A DNA stretch of 23,066 nucleotides from Mnemiopsis leidyi (lineage: Eukaryota > Ctenophora > Tentaculata > Lobata > Bolinopsidae), in NCBI GenBank assembly GCA_000226015.1, contig JH152669.1, positions 249,217 to 272,282 on the forward strand, in the 5' to 3' direction. The number at the start of each line of letters is the position of its first letter. Position 1 is the stretch's first letter. The position numbers were made by a program, and so were the translations under genes. The notes below the pieces were generated by a model, which was not told where the DNA came from, did not search any database, and worked only from the letters and a program-made list of their open reading frames with translations. Of the stretch, positions 21,301-23,066 are shown one piece after another.

Positions 21301-21425
21301 CGCGCGGTATAAGTCCCCGCTGTTGCTCTCTGATACAGTCGTCGAACTGTGTGCCCATCGTGTAGGTCTTCCCCGACCCGGTCTGCCCGTACGCCAGTAT
21401 AGTCGAGTTTAGACCGTCGAAACAA
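3240..21425 (-). CDS. KIF21: KIF21-like kinesin (kinesin-4 family), 28 exons, 5' end missing
   Basis: Plus-end-directed kinesin of the KIF21A/KIF21B type; in vertebrates these suppress microtubule growth and carry cargo in neurons. I read the exons by eye on the minus strand and joined them by splice consensus, phase and recalled similarity to human KIF21. In transcript order: 21425-21274, 20329-20152, 19693-19575, 19365-19275, 18541-18401, 18147-17929, 17120-17022, 16821-16653, 16336-16093, 15947-15557, 15389-15277, 15144-14931, 14795-14557, 14344-14179, 13991-13845, 13715-13640, 13497-13346, 12975-12862, 12037-11881, 9958-9887, 6096-5967, 5702-5588, 5457-5330, 5186-5072, 4588-4484, 4315-4145, 3837-3681, 3349-3240. 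The order is motor, coiled coil, linker, seven WD40 blades, stop TGA at 3242-3240. About 1,430 codons are visible; human paralogues are about 1,640-1,670. The motor N-terminus (VAVRIRP region) was not found in the window. The 21274/20329 and 14557/14344 junctions are uncertain; the others are phase-consistent. Confidence 0.93.
3370..3565. repeat. KIF21: Degenerate short tandem repeat in last KIF21 intron
   Basis: Repeats of a roughly 20-24-bp motif like AGATTAGTTAGAGTTTAGTA fill most of the 3350-3680 intron. Copies are decayed and the period varies. Confidence 0.6.
3681..3837 (-). CDS. KIF21: KIF21 exon: WD40 blade 6
   Basis: Encodes [40 protein letters not shown] and [12 protein letters not shown]. 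Human: [44 protein letters not shown] acceptor, ATAG/GTTCGT donor, phase 1 out to the last exon. Confidence 0.94.
4145..4315 (-). CDS. KIF21: KIF21 exon: WD40 blade 5
   Basis: 57 codons containing [20 protein letters not shown] and [20 protein letters not shown]. Human: [33 protein letters not shown]. This is the most strongly conserved propeller exon. CTCAG acceptor, GGG/GTAAGT donor. Confidence 0.96.
4484..4588 (-). CDS. KIF21: KIF21 exon: WD40 blade 4
   Basis: 35 codons: [20 protein letters not shown] then [15 protein letters not shown]. Human: IGKLTGHIGPVMCLTV...LVVTGSKDHYVK. The blade's last strand is on the next exon (IYDATDG, human MFELGE). A frame running on past the AAG/GTTTGT donor looks plausible but breaks the phase with the next exon. 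Confidence 0.95.
4602..4793. repeat. About 40-bp direct repeat flanking the MITE
   Basis: TTTAGTTTGGTTAAAATGGA followed by GGAAGTACCGGTCTTAGCT (about 4603-4641) recurs as TTTAGTTTGCTTATAATTGA then CAAAGTACAGGTCTTAGCT (about 4753-4791). It is much longer than a TA duplication, so it is a separate tandem duplication around the insertion. Confidence 0.6.
4651..4750. mobile_element. 100-bp pogo-like MITE with TA target duplication
   Basis: Begins CAGTAAAACCTC and ends GAGGTTTTAATG. The two 21-base ends are inverted copies differing at two positions, and TA flanks each side. CAGTA.AACCTCGA-type ends are typical of pogo/Tigger elements of the Tc1/mariner superfamily. No coding capacity. It lies in the intron between WD40 blades 3 and 4. 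Confidence 0.75.
5072..5186 (-). CDS. KIF21: KIF21 exon: WD40 blade 3
   Basis: Encodes [20 protein letters not shown] then [18 protein letters not shown]. Human: [33 protein letters not shown]. A nearer AG (at 5198-5197) is out of phase; CTCCAG at 5187 fits. The degenerate blade ends SWNVN rather than VWD. Confidence 0.9.
5330..5457 (-). CDS. KIF21: KIF21 exon: WD40 blade 2
   Basis: Encodes [40 protein letters not shown] and TCR. The human equivalent is LKGHPNNVVSIKY...[21 protein letters not shown]. The AWDIR ending and phase (0 in, 2 out) are clear. The GTCAGT donor is weak but in the right place. Confidence 0.94.
5516..5583. repeat. KIF21: GTGAAA-type hexamer repeat
   Basis: Imperfect AGTGAAAGTGAAA repeats inside the intron between blades 1 and 2. 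A shorter stretch of similar sequence is at about 5205-5265 in the next intron. Confidence 0.7.
5588..5702 (-). CDS. KIF21: KIF21 exon: WD40 blade 1
   Basis: Encodes [20 protein letters not shown] then [19 protein letters not shown]. The GH, SSD and VWD landmarks of a WD40 repeat are all present; it matches human SMAEGHTKPILCL...TGSKDRSCKMWNL. TTTCAG acceptor, GAG/GTACTT donor, phase 0 out. Confidence 0.96.
5801..6018. repeat. KIF21: 78-bp unit in three tandem copies across a splice boundary
   Basis: Copies at 5801-5878, 5879-5956 and 5957-about 6018 (the last incomplete). On the transcript strand each holds a CT-rich tract, a CACTAAC/CACCAAC branch-point-like sequence and ...TAG or CAG. The unit is 26 codons and the frame is open through all three. 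The outer copies read AG/GT (at 5966 and 5810) and the middle one AG/CT. Confidence 0.9.
5967..6096 (-). CDS. KIF21: KIF21 exon: NVFERL motif, 3' end inside a 78-bp repeat
   Basis: Encodes [20 protein letters not shown] then [19 protein letters not shown] and [13 protein letters not shown] matches human NVFSRLTSNQ / NVFNRLTVSQ, the conserved island before the propeller. Acceptor CCCGCAG in phase 1. The donor ATCAG/GTTTAG gives phase 2, so the junction reads ISCI-S-MAKGHT, like human LQCVSMAEGHT. The frame stays open for 52 more codons to an equivalent donor at 5811, so a longer exon (5811-6096) is also possible. Confidence 0.88.
6121..6180. repeat. 30-bp direct tandem duplication
   Basis: 6121-6150 and 6151-6180 agree at 28 of 30 positions. 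It lies in the KIF21 intron just upstream of the NVFERL exon's acceptor. Confidence 0.85.
6181..6805. other. Intronic spacer 3' of the BTB gene
   Basis: AT-rich. It would hold the BTB 3' UTR. A 76-codon minus-strand ORF at 6363-6593 has no recognisable domain and is not called. Confidence 0.5.
6556..6561 (-). promoter_or_regulatory. Candidate poly(A) signal of the BTB gene
   Basis: AATAAA on the minus strand, about 245 bases past the stop. It is the nearest canonical hexamer I found downstream, in an AT-rich stretch where such hexamers arise by chance. Confidence 0.35.
6806..8926 (-). CDS. BTB/POZ-BACK-like protein, intronless, nested in KIF21 intron
   Basis: 706 uninterrupted codons. An in-frame TAA lies five codons upstream of the tandem ATG ATG, which fixes the start; stop TGA at 6808-6806. 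Residues about 25-118 look like a BTB/POZ domain ([46 protein letters not shown]), usually a dimerisation and Cullin-3-adaptor fold. Residues about 125-203 are BACK-like helices. About 210-350 is a low-complexity basic linker with a run of six glycines. A compact cluster C360, C362, C369, C374, H377, H378 could bind metal. Residues about 385-706 are well folded in appearance but match no family I recognise. Same strand as the host gene. An E3-adaptor role is inference from the BTB domain only; no Kelch, MATH or zinc-finger array is visible. It may be a retrocopy or an old intronless gene. Confidence 0.9.
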   Translation of the reverse strand: MMPLVTVPMNFGIHLLSSPTHSTLQLRAADEVVLCASSVILSFNSPIIDKLTTSLHLTSLDLTQFGQEAVKYFVDAAYTGSTPSFERHLFRDIYKIAHVYEVSWLVERCVHHFSSLTDEIRLPTFTDLLFIFEEAAFAVSQLKSRELVQIVFKKITSLDWKRQFIKQYLFNLSGLSKHQLDLIIELAGPDVHLIVQPLLRQLTEQTAVKNEVQESPPESPVTTEPAKRKDTNVQPAGEQFYDAGSDIDEPEKVVDEVVNRAGAGGGGGGARRRDTVTKAQPYTKRSSTLPRQGKHGSKEGTGTLTRPKKARGTISRSPSKSMAIDPLETVLKQKEGSDKPSKCSKVDNKKTWPKGTLIQCNCRYFLQNCDLSLCQKHHPELFENLFDVLQSKAAGSPADLVWLFQVLRKSSKQAVKTSSHETEEDRQFSVELTLLPDPRPSLTSAISIEQTEDLRTKDVVTASQRVIPNLFQTLNFDQTFEELVTWLGTSQQVTNMLMFLEGLWTWLAVNKDKKVKCSTQMMDKIRKIKQDRRWRTILSVYANFRHNTIYSEQFFDVLKTCEDVCGDAERGLEFAVVVEKTGYVSLRSLFLEAGKLTFHYDNLAVEKCGKPGKCGFMLQVVTSEDGYVSIQLCTEDEDYADAVVHYHEEIRADNMHFIARNKSQTFSFPLSWLGRPRVVENTVYWGSCRRLLNWADEFQFDVLLSM
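9262..9326. repeat. Imperfect inverted repeat
   Basis: CGGATCGGTAGTGCAAGAT near the left edge pairs imperfectly with ATCTTGTAGCACTATCGTATCGG to the right. A CCGATATCGG palindrome sits in the loop. Confidence 0.5.
9425..9622. repeat. About 53-bp tandem array, four decaying copies
   Basis: CACATGTGTT-like landmarks recur at 9431, 9484, 9536 and (decayed) 9591. The unit is rich in TGTAC/GTACA palindromes. Confidence 0.75.
9887..9958 (-). CDS. KIF21: KIF21 small linker exon
   Basis: A 72-base exon encoding [20 protein letters not shown] then RRNE. It is recognised from ATTTCAG acceptor, GAAG/GTAAGG donor and a 2+23 codons+1 phase that joins both neighbours. It resembles the SPP.RPRNDR stretch just before NVFSRL in human KIF21. 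The BTB gene lies in the intron that follows. Confidence 0.78.
9959..10615. other. KIF21 intron, no recognised feature
   Basis: Purine-rich near the acceptor (GAGAGAGAGA at about 10032) and otherwise AT-rich. It contains a short TTAATTA-rich duplication near 10499-10527. No ORF or RNA recognised. Confidence 0.5.
10622..11046. promoter_or_regulatory. Paired CRE/E-box sites (candidate enhancer or promoter)
   Basis: TGACGTCACAAT occurs at 10641 and 11029. CACGTG lies at 10622, 11013 and 11041, within 20 bases of each CRE. TGACGTCA is the CREB/ATF site, and CACGTG is the bHLH (USF/MYC/CLOCK type) site. The intervening DNA is richer in GC and CpG than the intron around it. Direction and target (KIF21 or the BTB gene, both minus strand) are unknown. 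Confidence 0.4.
11162..11262. repeat. 33-bp tandem repeat, three copies
   Basis: GTCGATACTGGTCACTAGTG-type units start at 11162, 11195 and 11228. The third is diverged. Confidence 0.85.
11486..11874. repeat. KIF21: 18-bp minisatellite next to a KIF21 splice donor
   Basis: Unit TATACTAGTTCTCCAAAC. About 14 regular copies lie at about 11615-11870, with decayed copies to the left. Two variants (TATACTAG and TAAACTAG) alternate in blocks. The array ends within about ten bases of the donor at 11880. Confidence 0.92.
11881..12037 (-). CDS. KIF21: KIF21 linker exon, Ser/Pro-rich
   Basis: Encodes [20 protein letters not shown] then [20 protein letters not shown] and [13 protein letters not shown]. 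The composition (Ser/Thr/Pro with basic patches) matches the disordered linker of KIF21 proteins (SPLTRRKSY, TPPSSPP). Phase 0 in, 1 out. The ACAG/GTTAGA donor sits at the edge of an 18-bp minisatellite. Confidence 0.8.
12038..12861. other. KIF21 intron, no recognised feature
   Basis: AT-rich, with A/C-rich stretches near 12150-12230. A 71-codon minus-strand ORF at 12358-12573 fits no exon phase and resembles nothing known. Confidence 0.5.
12862..12975 (-). CDS. KIF21: KIF21 linker exon
   Basis: 38 codons: [20 protein letters not shown] and [18 protein letters not shown]. No clear counterpart in human KIF21, but the linker between coils and propeller is poorly conserved. Support is structural: pyrimidine-rich acceptor CCTGACCAG, consensus GTAAGT donor, and phase 0 agreeing with both neighbours. 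Confidence 0.75.
13109..13270. repeat. G12 run and dispersed GACCAT/ATGGTC repeat, copy 1
   Basis: Twelve consecutive G at 13109-13120. It is followed by a stretch whose first 75 bases (from 13122) match 22537-22612, with landmarks ACGAT.TT, GACCAT, TTTGGCCTA.GTC and TGTCAT. GACCAT and its complement recur many times in this copy. Confidence 0.6.
13346..13497 (-). CDS. KIF21: KIF21 exon: last coiled coil ([16 protein letters not shown])
   Basis: Encodes [40 protein letters not shown] and [11 protein letters not shown]. Corresponds to human [21 protein letters not shown]. Acceptor TTTTAG. The frame stays open past the exon, but a GTTAGT donor at 13345-13344 closes it in phase 0, which matches the next exon. 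Confidence 0.92.
13640..13715 (-). CDS. KIF21: KIF21 exon: [13 protein letters not shown]
   Basis: A 76-base exon encoding [20 protein letters not shown] then FTTNK. Corresponds to human [24 protein letters not shown]. Opens in phase 0 and closes in phase 1, joining exactly to the next exon. Confidence 0.92.
13845..13991 (-). CDS. KIF21: KIF21 exon: coiled coil after regulatory segment
   Basis: 49 codons: [39 protein letters not shown] and [10 protein letters not shown]. Matches human [30 protein letters not shown] in spacing and pattern. Phase 0 at both ends, TTTCAG acceptor, CAG/GTTTGT donor. Confidence 0.92.
14179..14344 (-). CDS. KIF21: KIF21 exon: regulatory coiled coil ([15 protein letters not shown])
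   Basis: Encodes [40 protein letters not shown] and [15 protein letters not shown]. It aligns with human KWQSLERRI...LEADMERLIKKREEL, the coiled-coil segment that folds back on the motor in KIF21A and where human eye-muscle (CFEOM1) substitutions cluster. The acceptor is uncertain: CTTCAG at 14345 (phase 2), or ACCAG giving exon end 14363 (phase 1). Both lack a good pyrimidine tract. Donor CCG/GTATAA. Confidence 0.9.
14557..14795 (-). CDS. KIF21: KIF21 exon: basic coil and Ser-rich tail, donor uncertain
   Basis: Starts [20 protein letters not shown], then [20 protein letters not shown], a basic coil like human IRALESQKRQQEMVLRRKT. It continues with a Ser/Arg-rich segment ([19 protein letters not shown]) before a TAA at about 14535. 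The exon must splice out before that. A weak GTCAGT donor (exon start 14557) gives the phase 2 the next exon needs; a GTGTTA donor (exon start 14542) also fits. Confidence 0.85.
14931..15144 (-). CDS. KIF21: KIF21 exon: long coiled coil ([12 protein letters not shown])
   Basis: 72 codons including [34 protein letters not shown] and [19 protein letters not shown]. Human KIF21 has AAQKEHARLLKNQ, EVAEMKKAKVALMKQMREE and EIAQLKKEQRRQ in the same order, so orthology of this coil is clear. Confidence 0.95.
15277..15389 (-). CDS. KIF21: KIF21 exon: coiled coil
   Basis: Encodes [20 protein letters not shown] then [18 protein letters not shown]. Equivalent to human VLQNLSTME...ANKIKADYEKRLREMNRDL. 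Lys/Glu-rich, with heptad spacing. Phase 0 in and 2 out, with TTCTAG acceptor and AG/GTTTCA donor. Confidence 0.93.
15557..15947 (-). CDS. KIF21: KIF21 exon: acidic segment and coiled coil
   Basis: 131 codons. The first third is a mixed-charge coil; then comes an Asp/Glu-rich block ([20 protein letters not shown] onward). Finally [20 protein letters not shown] and [20 protein letters not shown]. Human KIF21 has the same order: an acidic block, then [21 protein letters not shown] and LKHQYEEKLILLQNKI. Acceptor CCGCAG at 15948, donor AAG/GTGAGG. Confidence 0.95.
16093..16336 (-). CDS. KIF21: KIF21 exon with GC donor: [15 protein letters not shown] segment
   Basis: Encodes [30 protein letters not shown], a Ser/Pro/Met-rich stretch ([18 protein letters not shown]), and [19 protein letters not shown]. 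Human KIF21 has NYIREIEELRTKLLESE and EVIRRAKQDLERL at the same places. No GT donor is available before a TGA. The sequence AAAAAG/GCAAGA is a good GC-type donor, and its phase 2 matches the next exon exactly. Confidence 0.93.
16365..16500. repeat. KIF21: 31-bp tandem repeat, four copies
   Basis: Units around CAAGATGCGGAAAAGACAAC start at 16373, 16404, 16435 and 16466. The last is followed by a decayed fifth. It lies in the intron between two coiled-coil exons. Confidence 0.88.
16653..16821 (-). CDS. KIF21: KIF21 exon: [12 protein letters not shown] coiled-coil segment
   Basis: Encodes [20 protein letters not shown], then [16 protein letters not shown], matching the human segment with GYSDLFRENAMLQKEN and LRLRVKAMQ. 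Ends in phase 1 (G) at a consensus GTGAGT donor. Leucine/charged heptads suggest continued coiled coil. Confidence 0.94.
17022..17120 (-). CDS. KIF21: KIF21 exon: neck and first coiled coil
   Basis: 33 codons: [19 protein letters not shown] followed by [14 protein letters not shown]. Matches human [12 protein letters not shown]...LQMELMEYKAGK, the neck region after the motor. Acceptor TACAG and donor CAG/GTAACA, phase 0 at both ends. Confidence 0.95.
17121..17928. other. KIF21 intron after the motor
   Basis: Holds a GC-richer block at about 17340-17430 (GGTGCCGCGGACGGCACC hairpin) and a GATCCGTCTAT duplication near 17678-17704. Possibly an old repeat; no family recognised. Confidence 0.5.
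17929..18147 (-). CDS. KIF21: KIF21 exon: motor C-terminus ([16 protein letters not shown])
   Basis: 73 codons beginning [20 protein letters not shown], then [40 protein letters not shown] and [13 protein letters not shown]. This is the last part of the catalytic core: L12/alpha-5 microtubule-binding segment, helix alpha-6 and the start of the neck. Near identity with human KIF21 makes this the strongest single exon. Phase 0 at both ends. Confidence 0.97.
18401..18541 (-). CDS. KIF21: KIF21 exon: motor switch II (DLAGSE)
   Basis: 47 codons, containing [20 protein letters not shown] then [26 protein letters not shown] is kinesin switch II, and [15 protein letters not shown] is characteristic of KIF21/KIF4 motors. 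The conserved Cys of SINCGL is Gly here. The reading frame is open upstream of 18541, but the phase-0 acceptor TCCCAG at 18542 is the only one that fits the previous exon. The donor is CTG/GTGAGA. Confidence 0.93.
18542..19274. other. KIF21 intron with CpG-rich patch
   Basis: Mostly AT-rich. About 19050-19120 is unusually rich in CpG (GCGATCGCTCGCGTCGC, CCGCGCGCTACGTACACGAG). No exon phase fits here. Confidence 0.5.
19275..19365 (-). CDS. KIF21: KIF21 exon: motor switch I (NxxSSRSH)
   Basis: A 91-base exon encoding [20 protein letters not shown] and about ten further residues. N-A-V-S-S-R-S-H is the kinesin switch I motif that senses the gamma phosphate. It is too short to stand out as an ORF but fits exactly by phase (2 in, 0 out) with CACAG acceptor and GAG/GTACCA donor. 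The tail [11 protein letters not shown] is shorter than the loop in human KIF21. Confidence 0.93.
19575..19693 (-). CDS. KIF21: KIF21 exon: motor, [13 protein letters not shown]
   Basis: Encodes [20 protein letters not shown] followed by [14 protein letters not shown]. This is the kinesin segment leading to switch I; human KIF21 reads IHEDANGGIYTTG and CLKQGALSRTTAS. It opens in phase 0 after the preceding exon and ends in phase 2 with AG completed by the next exon's T. Acceptor CTCTAG and donor AG/GTTTAT are visible. Confidence 0.93.
19694..20151. other. KIF21 intron, no recognised feature
   Basis: AT-rich, nothing recognised on either strand. Confidence 0.5.
20152..20329 (-). CDS. KIF21: KIF21 exon: motor, PEFKV...[10 protein letters not shown]
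   Basis: Contains [20 protein letters not shown], matching the KIF21 motor [20 protein letters not shown]. It then runs [16 protein letters not shown], the loop before the IHEDANG strand. The donor AAG/GTAGCC is clear and in phase 0. The acceptor is either of two overlapping AGs (exon end 20331 or 20329), and the choice decides how it joins the P-loop exon. The N-terminal part, up to PPEF, is not conserved and is the least certain stretch. Confidence 0.85.
20332..21269. other. KIF21 intron between the first two visible exons
   Basis: AT-rich. A small extra exon may be hidden here, because the two flanking exons join only with a second-choice donor and acceptor. I could not identify one. Confidence 0.45.
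21274..21425 (-). CDS. KIF21: KIF21 exon: motor P-loop
   Basis: Encodes [20 protein letters not shown] followed by [10 protein letters not shown] and [19 protein letters not shown] is the kinesin Walker A (P-loop) that binds ATP. The acceptor is a clean CAG at 21426-21428 and the exon opens in phase 2, so an upstream coding exon exists. A consensus GTAAGT donor at 21273 leaves phase 1, which does not fit the next exon found. A GTTTGT donor four bases on (exon starting 21270) gives phase 2, which does. Confidence 0.92.
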
Positions 21426-21427
21426 CT

Positions 21428-22003
21428 GTGTAGATAACGTGTTTTAGCGGGGAAATTTAATATCTAGTTTCTACATGAAAAACATTTACTGTAGTTGTAA
21501 CTTTCACTCATCTCATAGGATTAAAATTCAGACCCTGCAAGATTTTGCTTCAAAATTTCTCTCTAATAGCACTTTATGGACCATAATTCCGAGGACCACA
21601 ATCGCTGCGGTCTGAGCATTGTTTACAACAACTTAGACGAAATCCAGCACTTAGGGTTGCAGTTAAGTATTTATGAAACATAAAATAAACGAAAGTAGAT
21701 GTTAAACGCCATGTTAACTTGTTTGGGGTTTTCTGACGACACGTTTTTGCGGTTTTGAAACCAAGACATATACACTAACTACATAACAGTTGTATATTGT
21801 ATGTATATTGTATGATATTGTATAAGTATATATTGTATAAGTATACAGTATACACGACAGTTAAAGTTACACTGTCAAGTCATTAACATGGCTGATCTAC
21901 TCTGACTGGTTTGTCAATAAACACCTGTTAAGTGTAACACATGGTTTGTTATTTTAGTTCCTGTAGATAAGTATGTAATTATATCATGTTACAACATCAT
22001 GTG
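21428..22003. other. KIF21 intron, upstream of the P-loop exon
   Basis: No motor N-terminus found. A TATA/GTATA-rich stretch lies at about 21789-21855. Confidence 0.5.
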
Positions 22004-22102
22004 TCATGTAACCATGGTAACCATGGTTACATTGACATGGTTACCGTGGTAACCATGGTTACATTGACATGGTTACGGTGGTAACCATGGTTACATTGAC
22101 AC
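22004..22102. repeat. 32-bp tandem repeat of a palindromic core
   Basis: GGTAACCATGGTTAC is an inverted repeat and recurs at 22016, 22048 and 22080, separated by ATTGACATGGTTACNGT. Each unit can form hairpins within and between copies. Confidence 0.9.
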
Positions 22103-22536
22103 AGATCCGCATTGCACATGCCTACTTTTGACATAAGAAACTACAGTCTACAATAACCTGTAGTAGTTGTTCCACCCATAAAATGAATGACAAATGATAA
22201 ATCATTTATTAGTAAACAGAATGAACATTGGATAGTTAAGCAGGCTCAATGCCTATTTCAGTATTTAAAGCACAGAACATTGATGTAACAAACACGCTAC
22301 ATAAACACGTGTAAATATAGATTTAAATAAAGTAGGTAATGTAGGTTAAGTAACCATTAACATACACGGTAGTACACACTATACACAGTGCAGAGTCGAT
22401 CTACAAATATGTACTGTTTACAGCCAGTAATTGGTAAACAAAACATGTGTATACTGTATAAACAACAGGTGTTCAGATATCGTGTATACTGTATATCAGA
22501 AAGTTAAAGTTACTGAAGTAATTTAGGGAGCGGGGC
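22103..22536. other. AT-rich intronic or upstream DNA
   Basis: No ORF. A GTGTATACTGTAT motif repeats near 22447 and 22480, and a CAGTTAAAGTTAC-like sequence is shared with about 21859. Confidence 0.45.
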
Positions 22537-22612
22537 TAAGGTGAACACGATATTTTGACCATTTGGCCTACGTCTGGGTGTCATTGCATGTTCAAATGGC
22601 CAAAAATCATTA
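22537..22612. repeat. Dispersed repeat, copy 2
   Basis: Matches 13122-13190 with small gaps (ACACGAT, GACCAT, TTTGGCCTACGTC, GTGTCAT, TGTTCAAA). Family unknown. Confidence 0.55.
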
Positions 22613-22639
22613 ACTATATCAACTATGAACTATATCAAC

Positions 22640-23066
22640 TATGAGGCCTTGTGGATTTGGTGCGCAGCAACTTATCCTAGATAGGTGGTCTTGTCCCAGG
22701 GGCTTGCGTGCAAGCACAGGGGGCAGCCAGCGTAAGTCCTGTTCCCAACGTCCGGGTTACTTCGTTCTCCCACGTGCCCTCTGGTTAACACTAAGGGTCA
22801 GGCACCACTCATTCTGGTGAGCCAGCCAGAAGAGTGTTCCACCAATCACCCACCTTTCCACATCACATCACTTCACACAGAGACTGGCAATCTCTTATCC
22901 GCCACGGTGAGTGGACAGAACAATATACCCAGTCATGGATAAATGGCATCTTCTAAACCAGCCGTAAAACTTACAAGATTCCAACCATATTGACGCTAGT
23001 ACATCACCTAAACCAAACACGCAATACGGTCTTCTGTCGAGGCTGACGGAAAGCGCCAGAGACAAC
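22640..23066. other. GC-richer segment of unknown nature
   Basis: Composition differs from the flank. CTTGCGTGCAAGC is a palindrome at about 22702-22714. No long ORF, no kinesin motor exon, and no family recognised. It may be the edge of another repeat. Confidence 0.35.

Noticed and set aside
22640-23066. First coding exon of KIF21 (motor N-terminus)
   Set aside because: No VAVRIRP-like or FTFDYVF-like reading on the minus strand in any frame I checked.

Overview
The window is animal nuclear DNA. It has spliceosomal introns, a metazoan kinesin-4 family gene, a LINE tail, small DNA-transposon relics and many short tandem arrays, in an AT-rich background. Mostly short introns (about 100-900 bp) and these repeats suggest an invertebrate, but I cannot name the phylum.

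Nearly everything from about 3.0 kb to the right edge belongs to one minus-strand gene, a KIF21A/KIF21B-like kinesin. I could place 28 exons. Their phases join into about 1,430 codons that follow the vertebrate KIF21 layout. The order is motor domain (21.4-17.9 kb), neck and long coiled coils with an acidic segment (17.1-13.3 kb), a Ser/Pro-rich linker (13.0-6.0 kb), and a C-terminal seven-bladed WD40 propeller (5.7-3.24 kb) with one exon per blade. The first part of the motor, before the P-loop exon, is not visible, so the 5' end lies beyond the window or is unrecognised. Two junctions (21.27/20.33 kb and 14.56/14.34 kb) are uncertain. One intron is GC-AG.

The 3.8-kb intron between 9887 and 6096 holds a second gene on the same strand. 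It is an uninterrupted 706-codon ORF (8926-6806) with a BTB domain, a BACK-like helical region, a basic low-complexity linker with a glycine run, a small Cys/His cluster and an unassigned C-terminal half. It is a nested, single-exon gene.

The left flank (1-3.0 kb) is repetitive. It has the C-terminal end of a non-LTR retrotransposon reverse-transcriptase ORF (about 420-925) and two copies of a dispersed repeat. It also has a roughly 1.15-kb fold-back composite element with related inverted ends (about 1500 and 2660), containing tRNA-like B-box sequence and nested inverted repeats. A 100-bp pogo-like MITE sits in a WD40 intron.

The points most worth a second look are: a 78-bp unit triplicated across a KIF21 exon/intron boundary, each copy carrying pyrimidine tract, branch-point-like sequence and AG; the nested BTB gene; an 18-bp minisatellite running up to a splice donor; paired CRE and E-box sites in a large intron; and the fold-back composite at the left. 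I found no clearly new multi-gene system.
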